Source: JAOAGA01 sp964540515 (GTDB taxonomy: Bacteria > CALINM01). From it: a stretch of DNA of 64,000 bases. Position numbers and translations under genes: made by a program. The stretch is taken from positions 124,001 to 188,000 of the forward strand of contig CAZIMS010000003.1 in the NCBI GenBank assembly GCA_964540515.1, written 5' to 3'. The notes beneath the pieces were generated by a model. The model saw only the letters and a list, made by a program, of their open reading frames with translations, did not search any database and was not told where the DNA came from. Shown piece by piece: positions 1 to 9,134 of the stretch. Within the stretch, counting starts at the first letter, position 1. Each line of letters begins with the position of its first letter.

Positions 1-1
1 T

Positions 2-58
2 GTAGATTATGTTAAGGTTTTTGAGTCAGAAAACTCTTTTGCAGTCTTTAGTGAATAG
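2..58 (+). CDS. 3' end of a QueD-like 6-carboxytetrahydropterin synthase (partial)
   Basis: An open frame enters from the window edge and ends at TAG 56-58. The last 18 residues include YVKVFESENS and end VFSE, which resembles the C-terminus of QueD proteins (a V-x-V-[YW]-E-[ST] strand followed by a short tail). QueD converts dihydroneopterin triphosphate to 6-carboxytetrahydropterin, the step between FolE2 and QueE, and those two genes follow directly on the same strand. The call rests on a short tail plus context, so it is tentative. Confidence 0.5.
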   Translation, partial: VDYVKVFESENSFAVFSE

Positions 59-78
59 TTTTTTTGGGGGGAAAGGGG

Positions 79-879
79 ATGAGAGAGATTCTTAAAGATG
101 TACAAAATGAGCCAGATGAAAGGATGCTTGAGATACAAAAGGTTGGTATTAAAGGGATTAAATATCCAATCTATGTTCTTGATAAGCTCAATAAATATCA
201 GCATACAATAGCAACAATAGAGATGGGGGTTGATCTGCCTCATCATTTTAAGGGAACTCATATGAGTAGATTTATAGAGATAATAAACTCCTATCGCAAG
301 GGTATTGCTGTAAAAAATTTTAAAGACATTCTTCTTGCTATTAAAAATAAGCTGCATGCTAAATCTTCACATTTAACCATTCAGTTTCCTTACTTTATAG
401 AGAAAAAGGCTCCTATCTCAAAGTCTAAAAGCCTTATGTCCTATAACTGCACTTTCTCAGGTACCCTTGGAGAGACCTTTGATTTCTTTCTTGAAGTTAA
501 TGTACCCATAACGACAGTATGCCCCTGCTCAAAATCTATAAGTAAGGAAGGTGCCCACAATCAAAGGGGAAATGTTAAAGTTAAGATAAGGGCAGATGGG
601 TTTATCTGGATAGAAGATATTATTGAGATAATTGAGAGCTCTGCTAGTTGCGATATTTATGCCATTTTAAAGAGGGCTGATGAGAAATATGTAACAGAGA
701 AGGCCTTCTCTAACCCAATGTTTGTTGAGGATGTTGTAAGAGAGGTCTCACTAAAGCTTATGGAAGACAAAAAGATTATATGGTTTTCCGTAGAGGCGGA
801 GAATTTTGAAAGCATTCATAATCATAATGCCTATGCTTATATAGAAAGAAAGAGAGATGGCTTCGGCAGATTTGTGTGA
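79..879 (+). CDS. folE2: GTP cyclohydrolase FolE2 (type IB)
   Basis: Converts GTP to 7,8-dihydroneopterin triphosphate, the entry step shared by folate and queuosine synthesis. The FolE2 signature is present: VCPCSK with the presumed catalytic cysteine (C148/C150), followed by GAHNQRG, and an upstream GTHMSRF block near residue 60. I start at ATG 79, giving 266 aa, because the G-rich ribosome-binding stretch at 66-78 lies just before it; a TTG at 64 falls at the edge of that stretch. The gene overlaps queE by 23 nt and follows a queD-like end, so its product probably feeds queuosine and also folate (folP lies at 17.8 kb). FolE2 enzymes as a family tolerate zinc limitation better than FolE1. 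Confidence 0.95.
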   Translation: MREILKDVQNEPDERMLEIQKVGIKGIKYPIYVLDKLNKYQHTIATIEMGVDLPHHFKGTHMSRFIEIINSYRKGIAVKNFKDILLAIKNKLHAKSSHLTIQFPYFIEKKAPISKSKSLMSYNCTFSGTLGETFDFFLEVNVPITTVCPCSKSISKEGAHNQRGNVKVKIRADGFIWIEDIIEIIESSASCDIYAILKRADEKYVTEKAFSNPMFVEDVVREVSLKLMEDKKIIWFSVEAENFESIHNHNAYAYIERKRDGFGRFV

Positions 880-1588
880 GGTCTTTACCTCTCTTCAAGG
901 AGAGGGTCTTTTTGCAGGTAAAAAACAGGTTTTTATTAGATTTGCAGGTTGCAACTTAGATTGTAGCTTTTGTGACACCCTTTATGCTAAAGATTATAGA
1001 GGCGATGCCCTTTTTGAGACAGAGCCCTTCTCAAATACTTTTATTAAGGAAAGAAACCCTACTCCTCCTTTTAGACTAAAAGAGTATTTAGATCTTTACT
1101 TTCAATTAGATCCCACCATTCATAGTGTATCTCTAACAGGTGGAGAGCCTCTTTTATATTGCGAGTTTATCAAATTTTTTCTTGAGACTTATAGGGGTGG
1201 AAGGAGGTTTCATCTGGAGACAAATGGGACATTGCCAGAAAACCTAAATGAGATTATTGATCTTATTGATTTTATCTCGATGGATGTAAAAGTAAACTTC
1301 TTTGATAGCGATAAATTTATAGATGTTCAGAGAGATTTTTTAAAGATCGCAAATAAAAAAGAAGTTCAGATAAAGATTGTAGTTTACGAAGATATTAGTA
1401 TAAAAAATTTTGAGAAAGCTATTTACTTGATTGCTGATATAAACAAGGATTTACCTTTGATTATTCAACCAGATTCCCATACAAAATTTGACATTAAAAC
1501 TATCTCGAGACTATATGAGATTGCAGCTTTGAGGTTAAAAGATATAAGAGTATTTCCTCAGCTACATAAGTTTTGGGGTATTAGATAA
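857..1588 (+). CDS. queE: 7-carboxy-7-deazaguanine synthase QueE
   Basis: Radical SAM enzyme that turns 6-carboxytetrahydropterin into 7-carboxy-7-deazaguanine, a precursor of queuosine. The N-terminal VFTSLQGEG motif is typical of QueE. The cluster cysteines are C32, C36 and C39 (CNLDCSFC, a C-x3-C-x2-C pattern), and TGGEP, the SAM-binding GGE motif, follows. Length is 243 aa. The start overlaps the end of folE2 by 23 nt, which implies translational coupling. It ends 2 nt before the stop of the convergent BamD-like gene. Confidence 0.93.
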   Translation: MASADLCEVFTSLQGEGLFAGKKQVFIRFAGCNLDCSFCDTLYAKDYRGDALFETEPFSNTFIKERNPTPPFRLKEYLDLYFQLDPTIHSVSLTGGEPLLYCEFIKFFLETYRGGRRFHLETNGTLPENLNEIIDLIDFISMDVKVNFFDSDKFIDVQRDFLKIANKKEVQIKIVVYEDISIKNFEKAIYLIADINKDLPLIIQPDSHTKFDIKTISRLYEIAALRLKDIRVFPQLHKFWGIR

Positions 1589-1590
1589 TT

Positions 1591-2742
1591 TTATAAAGCC
1601 TCTGCTATGATTTCTGTGATATCCTTTATCTCAATTTTATCTTCCAAGCCCAAGACGACTCTTGTATCTTCAAAATTTGTGATGCAATAGGGACAGGCTG
1701 TAACTAAGACTTCAGCACCAATCTCTAAAGCTTGCATAACTCTAATCTTTGAGAATCTCTCTTCTTTATGGGTCTCCATCCAGACTCTGCCACCACCCAT
1801 ACCGCAACATAGTGCATTTTCCCTCTCCTCTTCCATCTCAAGTAATGTTATCCCGGCAATAGCCTTTAAGACCTCTCTTGGCTCTTCGAATATGCCCATG
1901 TGTCTGCCAAGGTAGCAAGGGTCATGGAAGACCACCTTTTTATTAAACTTTTTGTTAAATCTTAATACCCCTTCTTTAACAAGTTTATAAATTATCTCAA
2001 CTATATGTATCACTTCAAAGTTAACCTTAAACTCAGGGTATTCATTTTTAAAAGTATAGAGACAATGAGGAGATGTGGTAATAACCTTTTTTGCGCCTCT
2101 ATCTATGAAGTTTTTAATATTTTCTTTTGCCAATTTTTTGAATAACTCCTCATTGCCTGTTTTTCTTATACTTTCTCCACAACAATTCTCAGTCTCACCG
2201 AGGATGCCATAATCAACTCCTGATATATTTAATATGTTTGCTATAGTCTTTGCCACCTTCTTCATGCGTGGATCGTAACAAAGATAGCAATCTGTGAATA
2301 GAAGGTACTCTGTATGCTCATTAAAGATTTTAACGCTCAAGCCCTCTGTCCAGGCGGTTCTTTTTTTTCTATCTTCGCCGAAGGGGTTACCTTCACTTTT
2401 AAGTCCTGAAGAAACCATCTTAATCGGTCTTGCCGTATCTGAAAAAATATTGTAGTTATTAGCAACCCTCCTAACTGCTACGATATCTTCAATCTGCCTT
2501 ACATCTCTTGGACAAATAGAGGGGCATTTACCACAGGTTGTGCAAAGCCAGACATAATCTTTTTCTATCTCGGATAAGCCAAAATTTGCTTCTCTTACAA
2601 TTCTTCTAATGCTGAAGTTTCTAACCCTATTCCATGGACAGACACTATCACATTTACCACATTGAAAACAAAGCTTTGTCCGCTCTCCGCCAGCTTTATT
2701 TATCTCTTCTATAGCCTCTTTAAAGGGCTCATATACTTCCAT
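1591..2742 (-). CDS. HdrD-like iron-sulfur protein, BamD type
   Basis: Predicted electron carrier. The N-terminal half has two [4Fe-4S] ferredoxin motifs (C25, C28, C31, C35 and C67, C70, C73, C77). The C-terminal half has two CCG domains as in heterodisulfide reductase subunit D: ENCCGES, and later ALCCGMGGG. The start is ATG 2742 (383 aa) because AAAGGAG lies 6 nt upstream; an in-frame ATG at 2778 would put this ribosome-binding site inside the gene. It is the last gene of a minus-strand operon behind a BamC-like ferredoxin and a BamB-like tungstoenzyme. BamD is the matching component of class II benzoyl-CoA reductase. The family is broad, so the substrate is inferred only from the neighbours. 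Confidence 0.8.
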   Translation of the reverse strand: MEVYEPFKEAIEEINKAGGERTKLCFQCGKCDSVCPWNRVRNFSIRRIVREANFGLSEIEKDYVWLCTTCGKCPSICPRDVRQIEDIVAVRRVANNYNIFSDTARPIKMVSSGLKSEGNPFGEDRKKRTAWTEGLSVKIFNEHTEYLLFTDCYLCYDPRMKKVAKTIANILNISGVDYGILGETENCCGESIRKTGNEELFKKLAKENIKNFIDRGAKKVITTSPHCLYTFKNEYPEFKVNFEVIHIVEIIYKLVKEGVLRFNKKFNKKVVFHDPCYLGRHMGIFEEPREVLKAIAGITLLEMEEERENALCCGMGGGRVWMETHKEERFSKIRVMQALEIGAEVLVTACPYCITNFEDTRVVLGLEDKIEIKDITEIIAEAL

Positions 2743-2816
2743 GTTTAACTCCTTTTTTTCTAACCCTATATGGAACAACTCTTCTCTACTAAATATGAAG
2801 TCTATTTGTGGTTAAA

Positions 2817-3413
2817 TTACTTCCCTATCTTCTTTACTACCATCTCAATAACTTTATCCCAACCATATTTATCTGCCAAAGAATCAAGGCCTGTCTCTAA
2901 CTGATCTTCTTCTTTTTTTTCATCTTCCATCTCTAACTCTTTTTCCTCAACAAAAAGAGCCCCAACAGGACAAACCTTAACACACCAAGGTGTTTCAAGA
3001 GGTGGATCGTCTTCACACATATCGCATTTAACAGGAAGTCCTGAATCAGGCTCAAAAAATAGATCTCTTGACGGACAGGCAGCCCCACAAAAGCTGCACT
3101 CAACATACTCTTTTCTATCAGGGCTGTGTTCTTTTTGCTCTGCTATATAAACCCTTCTTCCGGCGCATTCTGCCTTTGTGTAAAAGCTGGCATATACTGG
3201 AACAAAGACGTTTCTTAACTCGTCTCTATATACCCTTATTCTTGAGCGAGCTGGATTTATGGTACTATACTTTGGTTTAGCATGAAAGGCAGAACAGGCA
3301 ACCTCACAGGCACGGCAGCCATGACACTTATCTACATCAATTTTAATAAACTTAATCTTTTTCTTTTCACTCACTTCCAAGTCCCCTTTTAAAATTATTT
3401 CCATTTCTACCAT
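2817..3413 (-). CDS. 4Fe-4S ferredoxin subunit, BamC type
   Basis: A 198-aa cytoplasmic protein carrying several Fe-S clusters. The first motif is C30-x2-C33-x2-C36-x3-C40. A middle block has YVECSFCGAACPSR and KCDMC, followed by WCVKVCPVGAL. A conserved-looking INPARSRIRVYR segment follows the first cluster. The C-terminal 45 residues are highly charged. It lies 73 nt downstream of the AOR-family gene and is followed after 74 nt by the HdrD-like gene. Cluster arrangement and context match BamC, the electron-transfer partner of BamB. The ribosome-binding site is weak; an alternative ATG lies three codons downstream. Confidence 0.8.
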   Translation of the reverse strand: MVEMEIILKGDLEVSEKKKIKFIKIDVDKCHGCRACEVACSAFHAKPKYSTINPARSRIRVYRDELRNVFVPVYASFYTKAECAGRRVYIAEQKEHSPDRKEYVECSFCGAACPSRDLFFEPDSGLPVKCDMCEDDPPLETPWCVKVCPVGALFVEEKELEMEDEKKEEDQLETGLDSLADKYGWDKVIEMVVKKIGK

Positions 3414-3486
3414 TTTTTAGAGAAGTAGTTATAACAATAAAGTATCACTTATTATGTCTTGCCTATCAACCTTTATGAATTGTCTA

Positions 3487-5457
3487 TTATTTTTCATAGA
3501 CCCCCATCTTCTCAAACTCCTCAGCTACATAGGAAAGTCCTAGTCTTTCAAGGGTATCTATCTTAGGTAAGCCTCTACTATCCCAGCCTTTGTAGGCATA
3601 ATATTCATCGAGAAGTTTTTGCTCATACTCTGGGAATCTCTTTTTCCAATGATCTTCTGGTGGCTTTTCATCTTCTCTTTTGAGTCCTCTTTTGATATTA
3701 ATGGCCCGCACCAAATTTCTTATTCTACTTGCAGTATCCCATAACCTTTGTTCGTCATAATCAATGCCTGTAGCATAGCTTATAAATAGGGGTAAGTTAT
3801 GAATATGATAAGGTGGTTTTAATGGAAATGAAGAAAGTCCAGCGCATAAACCCAAAGAATCATCCACATAATGCATAAGCTCTTGCCACTCAACAAGTTC
3901 TGCTATCATTAAAGGCTCTGGCCAAAAGGGAAAGTTTTTCCCCTCTTCGCCCCATTCCATAATAAATTTTTTAAAGTTTTCTTCTTTGCCTGTTGGTATC
4001 TGTATCCAATCTTTTATAAACTCCTCTTTTAACTCTCTCGACGGGAAGGGAGCCTGTGGAAACTGTCCTTCTATCTGGGTTATGTTAACCTTCTCTCCTG
4101 TAGACCACATTATGTAGTAAATTGGATTTAGCATGCCAAGCTTAATTGGTATCTGTTCATGCTTCTTTATGGTATTTCTATCAAACTGCTCTGCTCCTCT
4201 ACCAATTCTTCTTGCAGCCCAGTAAACACCATCTGCTAAATATTCACCTATACCTTCTCGTCGCACAATCCTATCAAGGAGCCAGAAAAACTGTTCTTCT
4301 CTGCTATCCTTTGGCATGCCTTCTAAGTCTTTATCTGTAATGATTCCATTCTCATAAAGCTCTATAGCAAAAGCCATAACCTGAGGTGCTGTAAAGCCAT
4401 CAACACCGTAATGTTGAGCCCTCGCAGCAATCTTAAGCCCAAACTCAAGGCTATCAACCATGGCAGCCATTGTATAGGTTATCTTTGAATAGCATTTCAT
4501 TACGTATGTTGGAAAACCTGGAAGCTCCACAATACCAGCACATCTAATAGGACAGTTATAGCAACTAATAAGCTTTTTTCTTGATCTTTCTAATGTTTCA
4601 GACCACTCCTTTTCTATCTCGCTATTCCAGAAATTTTTTCTTCTAACACGGGCATTTCCCCAGGCAAAGTTATTTGTATGCCACTCTTCATCATGAAGTA
4701 ACATCTCCTGTGGAGAGCCAATAAGAGAAAGTATTGCAGGGACACCTTTTATTGGATTATTCAACCTATACATCATATAATCCAAAACCTTGTTACACTC
4801 ATTCATAAACTCCATGGGTCTTGCGATGCTTAAGTCTTTTGTGCCTCTAACTACAATTGCCTTTACCCTTTTATCTCCCATTACGGCACCAAGTCCAAGT
4901 CTACTTGCACTACCTCTATGGGTTTCGATAGAGGCGAAAAAAACTTTATTTTCCCCTGCAAGACCAATGGCAAGTCCTTGAGCTCTTGGATCCCTTATCT
5001 CCTCTCTAATAGCTTCTAAGGTTTCGTAAGTACTTTTTCCTAAAAGATGTGTTGCCTCTCTTAGCTCAACTTTATCATTATATATATAGATATATACCCA
5101 ATTAGGAGATTTACCGCGTAGTATTACCTTGTCATAACCAGCCTGTTTTAGCTCAGGGGCAAAGAATCCTCCAGTCATTGAAAAGGCAAAAAGTTTTGTT
5201 TGAGGAGATAGAGAAGATATAATCGTTCTATTGGCTCCATAGGCAGGTGTTCCACAGAGAAGTCCAGCACTAAAGATTAAGATATTGTCTTCAGAAAAAG
5301 GGTCAGTATCTCCAGAAATTCTGTCCCAGATTATCTTGGCGTTTGTTCCTAAGCCTCCTAAATATTCTTCTGTGTCTTTGGGATCTGTTGCTATTTTTTC
5401 AATATTTCCTGTTGATAAATCAATCTCCAAATTAAAACCTGCATCGGAAAATCTCAT
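3487..5457 (-). CDS. AOR-family tungstoenzyme, BamB-like (class II benzoyl-CoA reductase type)
   Basis: A 656-aa member of the aldehyde:ferredoxin oxidoreductase family, which binds a tungsten bis-pyranopterin and one [4Fe-4S] cluster. N-terminal cofactor domain motifs include YLGGLGTNAKI and the SMTGGFFAPELK block. Cluster cysteines are C299, C302, C306 (CYNCPIRC) and C538 (DDSLGLC). C322, in YVMKCYSK, stands in the region where classical aldehyde oxidoreductases have a glutamate; from memory, BamB of Geobacter uses a cysteine there as a tungsten ligand. TIKKHEQIPIKLGMLNP and the APFPSRE region also look BamB-like. AAGGAG precedes ATG 5457. Operon partners resemble BamC and BamD. An AOR-family oxidoreductase is near certain; benzoyl-CoA as substrate is an inference. 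Confidence 0.85.
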   Translation of the reverse strand: MRFSDAGFNLEIDLSTGNIEKIATDPKDTEEYLGGLGTNAKIIWDRISGDTDPFSEDNILIFSAGLLCGTPAYGANRTIISSLSPQTKLFAFSMTGGFFAPELKQAGYDKVILRGKSPNWVYIYIYNDKVELREATHLLGKSTYETLEAIREEIRDPRAQGLAIGLAGENKVFFASIETHRGSASRLGLGAVMGDKRVKAIVVRGTKDLSIARPMEFMNECNKVLDYMMYRLNNPIKGVPAILSLIGSPQEMLLHDEEWHTNNFAWGNARVRRKNFWNSEIEKEWSETLERSRKKLISCYNCPIRCAGIVELPGFPTYVMKCYSKITYTMAAMVDSLEFGLKIAARAQHYGVDGFTAPQVMAFAIELYENGIITDKDLEGMPKDSREEQFFWLLDRIVRREGIGEYLADGVYWAARRIGRGAEQFDRNTIKKHEQIPIKLGMLNPIYYIMWSTGEKVNITQIEGQFPQAPFPSRELKEEFIKDWIQIPTGKEENFKKFIMEWGEEGKNFPFWPEPLMIAELVEWQELMHYVDDSLGLCAGLSSFPLKPPYHIHNLPLFISYATGIDYDEQRLWDTASRIRNLVRAINIKRGLKREDEKPPEDHWKKRFPEYEQKLLDEYYAYKGWDSRGLPKIDTLERLGLSYVAEEFEKMGVYEK

Positions 5458-5603
5458 TTTTTATCTCCTTGTTTCATATAACGTATGATTAATTAAAGCA
5501 ATGGTTATGCCAAGCTTTTTATAAATAAGAGGGTGCATTGATATTGGAAGTGTAGATTGTTTTAATGACAGTGTAAATATTTTGATGAATTGTAACCAAA
5601 TAA

Positions 5604-5619
5604 TGGTAAAAAATTACCA
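5604..5619. repeat. Short inverted repeat upstream of the BamB-like operon
   Basis: TGGTAA and TTACCA are separated by AAAA in the 185-bp gap between the glycosyltransferase stop and the BamB-like gene. It could be an operator for the tungstoenzyme operon. No T-run follows on either strand, so it is a poor terminator. No other feature was recognised in this gap. Confidence 0.25.
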
Positions 5620-5642
5620 AATTAGGGATATCTTTAAGTTTT

Positions 5643-7004
5643 TTACCGTGCACCAAAGCCTGATAAAACTACCTTGATTGTTTTTAAAATTATATGAAAA
5701 TCTAGAAAAGGCGATAAGTTTTTTATGTAGAAAAGTTCGTACTGAAGTTTCTCAAAACCATCTTCTACTTTAGCTCCATGCTTGTAGTTTATCTGTGCCC
5801 ATCCTGTTACACCAGGTTTTACAGAGTGCCTCAAATCAAAATAGGGTATTTTTTGTTTAAAGACATCTACTTCTTCTTTTATAAGTGCGCGAGGTCCTAT
5901 AAGACTCATATCATTTAAAAGGACATTTATCAACTGTGGTATCTCATCAATTCTAAACTTTCTAAGATATTTTCCTATTGTTGTTACTCTTGGATCGTTT
6001 TTTTCTCCAGCAAGTTGCCTATCCTTTTCCTTACCTGCTACCATTGTTCTAAATTTGTAAGATGTAAAAAGCGTACCATTCAACCCAACCCTTTCTTGTT
6101 TGAATATCACGGGCCCTGGTGAAGTTAGTTTTATTAATAAAGGGATTATAATCCAAAGGGGTATTGTTAAAATAAGTCCAAATACGGAAAAGATCACATC
6201 TAAAACTCTCTTAAGTTTAGTATTATAAATTGTTTTTTTAAACCCCATTAAAGGATTTGCCACAAGCCAGTAATCATCTATAGATTTGATAGGAATTTTT
6301 CCTGTTAGCTGTTCGTATAATGATGGCATATCAATGACTTCAATATTTTTTGATTTACATTCTAGTAGGCATCGCAATAATTTTTCTGATTTTAGACTAG
6401 TTATTGCAACAACAACTTGATCAACCTTCTTAATAAAATTATCATCACAAAGAAGCTCACAGCCACCTAAAACAGTAGGGGAATTTTTCAATCCCCATTT
6501 TTCAGGGTTATCATCTAAGAAGCCAACAACTTTATATTCTTCATATTTTTTTATTGTGTTATAGAAAAACTCTCCTGACTTTCCCTTTCCAATAATAAGT
6601 ATATTTTTGGTATTAACAATAAATCTTCTAAAGACATGAAAGAATATTATCCTCCATAGGTAAACAGTTAAAAGTGTTATAAAAGGGCCTATACCAAATA
6701 TACTTCTGTATCCTTTAATCTCAGGTATAAAAAAGGCTAATGAGGTGAGAATAATAGAGCCTGATAAAATTGATAGTAAGTATCTAGAGAGATAACGGGT
6801 TGTTCCAGGATTAATATTAAAAGAATATAAATCAAAGAGATAAAAAAAGAAGGTATAAATTGTAATGGCTGAAAAATATCGAGCATTCCAAAAGACATGT
6901 TCCTGAGCTCTAATAAAGAGGGCAATAAAAAAACTTAGCCAGATGACGATTATATCACCTAAAAAAAGTAAAAGTGATTTTTTTGATATATAACTAAGCT
7001 TCAT
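5643..7004 (-). CDS. Polyprenyl-phosphate sugar-1-phosphate transferase (WbaP/WcaJ type)
   Basis: Membrane enzyme that transfers a sugar-1-phosphate onto undecaprenyl phosphate to start a polysaccharide repeat unit. It has 453 aa. The N-terminal part holds about four hydrophobic segments, followed by a Rossmann-like region (ILIIGKGKSGE near residue 135). Another membrane segment and the bacterial sugar-transferase domain follow: PGPVIFKQERVG, YKFRTM, LRKFRIDEIPQL, SLIGPRAL and KPGVTGWAQINY. The domain order matches the full-length WbaP family. It lies 61 nt downstream of rfbA and probably shares its operon. The sugar cannot be deduced. Confidence 0.88.
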   Translation of the reverse strand: MKLSYISKKSLLLFLGDIIVIWLSFFIALFIRAQEHVFWNARYFSAITIYTFFFYLFDLYSFNINPGTTRYLSRYLLSILSGSIILTSLAFFIPEIKGYRSIFGIGPFITLLTVYLWRIIFFHVFRRFIVNTKNILIIGKGKSGEFFYNTIKKYEEYKVVGFLDDNPEKWGLKNSPTVLGGCELLCDDNFIKKVDQVVVAITSLKSEKLLRCLLECKSKNIEVIDMPSLYEQLTGKIPIKSIDDYWLVANPLMGFKKTIYNTKLKRVLDVIFSVFGLILTIPLWIIIPLLIKLTSPGPVIFKQERVGLNGTLFTSYKFRTMVAGKEKDRQLAGEKNDPRVTTIGKYLRKFRIDEIPQLINVLLNDMSLIGPRALIKEEVDVFKQKIPYFDLRHSVKPGVTGWAQINYKHGAKVEDGFEKLQYELFYIKNLSPFLDFHIILKTIKVVLSGFGAR

Positions 7005-7065
7005 ATCAAAATAAATAGCATATTATGCATAATTGTTCAATATTCCCTAACAAAATTTTAAAATT

Positions 7066-7935
7066 TTAGATCAATTTTTTCAAATACTCTCCATAGGTAG
7101 TTTTGTTTAATATCTCACTTAGTTTAATTAACTGAGATTTTTCTATCCAGCCATTTCTGTACGCGATCTCTTCTATACAACCTATTTTAAGTCCTGTCCT
7201 TTCTTCTATGATTTTTACAAAGTTGCTTGCCTCTAAAAGACTATTATGAGTACCTGTATCCAGCCAGGCGTAGCCTCTTCCCATTATCTCTACTTTTAGT
7301 TTACCTCTATTAAGATACTCTTGATTTATGGAAGTTATCTCAAGCTCTCCTCGAGCAGAAGGTTTAATATTTTTTGCAATGTTAATTACCTCATTATCAT
7401 AAAAATATAGTCCTGTTACTGCATAGTTGCTTTTTGGCTTTTTTGGTTTTTCTTCGATAGATAATACCTTACCTTTACTATTAAACTGCACCACTCCATA
7501 TCTCTCAGGATCTTTAACCCAGTAGCCAAAGACAATACCCCCACCATCTCTTTTAATCTTTATTACGGAATTTTTGAGTAACTCTGTCAGTCCATGTCCG
7601 TAAAATATGTTATCACCTAAAATTAAACATACATCATCCTTACCTATAAAATCTTCTCCCAATATAAAAGCTTGACCTATGCCTTCAGGTTTTGGCTGTA
7701 CTTTATAGGATATCTTTATACCATACTGGCTCCCATCCCCAAATAAATCCTCAAAACGAGATGTATCTGTAGGAGTTGAGATAATAAGTATCTCTCTTAT
7801 ACCAGAAAGCATAAGTATCGATAGAGGGTAGTAAATCATTGGTTTATCGTATACAGGAAGAAGCTGCTTACAGATGGGTAATGTCACAGGGTAAAGTCTT
7901 GTACCGGATCCACCGGCAAGTATAATTCCTTTCAT
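7066..7935 (-). CDS. rfbA: Glucose-1-phosphate thymidylyltransferase
   Basis: Forms dTDP-glucose from dTTP and glucose-1-phosphate, the first step to dTDP-linked deoxysugars such as rhamnose. The N-terminal nucleotide-binding signature GGSGTRLYPVT, the KQLLPVYDKPMIYYPLS block and the EEKPKKPKSNYAVTGLYFYD block are characteristic, and 289 aa is the usual length. AAGGAGG precedes ATG 7935, and the start overlaps the stop of the upstream TPR gene as TAATG. The later dTDP-sugar genes (rfbB, C, D) are not in the window. Confidence 0.93.
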   Translation of the reverse strand: MKGIILAGGSGTRLYPVTLPICKQLLPVYDKPMIYYPLSILMLSGIREILIISTPTDTSRFEDLFGDGSQYGIKISYKVQPKPEGIGQAFILGEDFIGKDDVCLILGDNIFYGHGLTELLKNSVIKIKRDGGGIVFGYWVKDPERYGVVQFNSKGKVLSIEEKPKKPKSNYAVTGLYFYDNEVINIAKNIKPSARGELEITSINQEYLNRGKLKVEIMGRGYAWLDTGTHNSLLEASNFVKIIEERTGLKIGCIEEIAYRNGWIEKSQLIKLSEILNKTTYGEYLKKLI

Positions 7936-9134
7936 TAAACCTCCTTGATGATAAAGTCTGCAATGTCATTCTTATCAGAGTATGATAGTTTCTTTAAAAC
8001 TTTTACTCTTTCTTCTAAGCCCAATTGCTCTAATATGTTTAGGTTTTTTGAGAAGTTATCCTTATCACCAAAATATAGATATATTAATGCCAGATAGAAA
8101 AACTTATCTTCTTCACTCATTAAATTTTCTGCCATTAATATTGACTCATTTAACTTCCCTAAGAGGGTTTTTGATGCCAAAAGTCCTTTATAGGCACTCT
8201 CTTTAAATTTTTTATGTTTTGTAAGCTCTGAAAATATATTGCCTGAGCTAATATAGTCAGCTTTTAAAAGAAGAGTTTTGGCAAAAAATAATTTTTCAGA
8301 ATAACCCTTCTCTCTTTTTCTTTTTAATACAAAGACAATACCAAAAGTTAGCAAAACTAATGGAGATAGGTAGTAAAGATAGTCATAATTAAGTTTAAAA
8401 ACTTTTTTCTCTTCAACTTCTTTTATTTGTGGTTTTTTCAATGATTTAATTGAAGAGTAAGTTTTTAAGATATCTTCGTTACGAGAAAGGCTCAAAGCAG
8501 ATTCGAGATCTCTCTCGGCTAAATCTACCTGTCCTTTTGTCAACCATAACTTTGCCCTCTCATAGAGTAAAAAAGGGTTTTGAGGATAAAGATTTATTGC
8601 CTCCTTTATTAGATCTTCAGCCTCAGAAATCTTATTTTGATTTATCTTTGCCTTGATTAAATATAGTGATATGTCTTCATTCTTACCTTCATTGTAGAGC
8701 TTACTAAAGATTTCTTCCGATTTTTTATAATCCTCAATTTCAAAAAAAGACCTCCCCAGCAATGTTAAGGATTCTTTTTCTGGATTTAAATTATAGGATC
8801 TTTCCAAAAAGGGTATAGCCTCTTTAAATCTTCTTAGATTATAAAAGGATAGACCTATAAAAAAATTTGGAACCCAGTTATTACTCTCCTTTTTGTCTTC
8901 AATGGAAATTAAGAGATAGTCTATAGCCCTTTCGTACTCACCAGAAAGGGCCTTTGACATCCCCATGGCAGTATATAAAAAGGGCTCTTTTTTGTTAAGG
9001 GATGATAAGACAGAAAAGGCCTTCCTATAATCTTTTTTTTCTAAAAGTAAAAAACCCTCTGAGAGAGGGTTTTTTTTAGCAAAAACTATTTGACAGGATA
9101 TTATTAAAAAAAAAATTAATACAACAAATCTCAT
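7935..9134 (-). CDS. Membrane-anchored TPR protein
   Basis: A 399-aa protein with a hydrophobic N-terminus (residues 1-19, probably a signal peptide), several tetratricopeptide repeats between about 30 and 225, a single membrane segment near 255-270 followed by basic residues, and a further repeat-like helical region to the end. Such proteins usually act as scaffolds for envelope assemblies. Its start overlaps the stop of the upstream TPR gene as TAATG, and its stop overlaps rfbA in the same way. A role in polysaccharide assembly or secretion is possible from context. No enzymatic motif was seen. Confidence 0.7.
   Translation of the reverse strand: MRFVVLIFFLIISCQIVFAKKNPLSEGFLLLEKKDYRKAFSVLSSLNKKEPFLYTAMGMSKALSGEYERAIDYLLISIEDKKESNNWVPNFFIGLSFYNLRRFKEAIPFLERSYNLNPEKESLTLLGRSFFEIEDYKKSEEIFSKLYNEGKNEDISLYLIKAKINQNKISEAEDLIKEAINLYPQNPFLLYERAKLWLTKGQVDLAERDLESALSLSRNEDILKTYSSIKSLKKPQIKEVEEKKVFKLNYDYLYYLSPLVLLTFGIVFVLKRKREKGYSEKLFFAKTLLLKADYISSGNIFSELTKHKKFKESAYKGLLASKTLLGKLNESILMAENLMSEEDKFFYLALIYLYFGDKDNFSKNLNILEQLGLEERVKVLKKLSYSDKNDIADFIIKEV

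Noticed and set aside
3068..3280. A 70-aa frame on the plus strand inside the BamC-like gene.
   Set aside because: It lies opposite a well supported ferredoxin gene with proper motifs; it is an antisense shadow.
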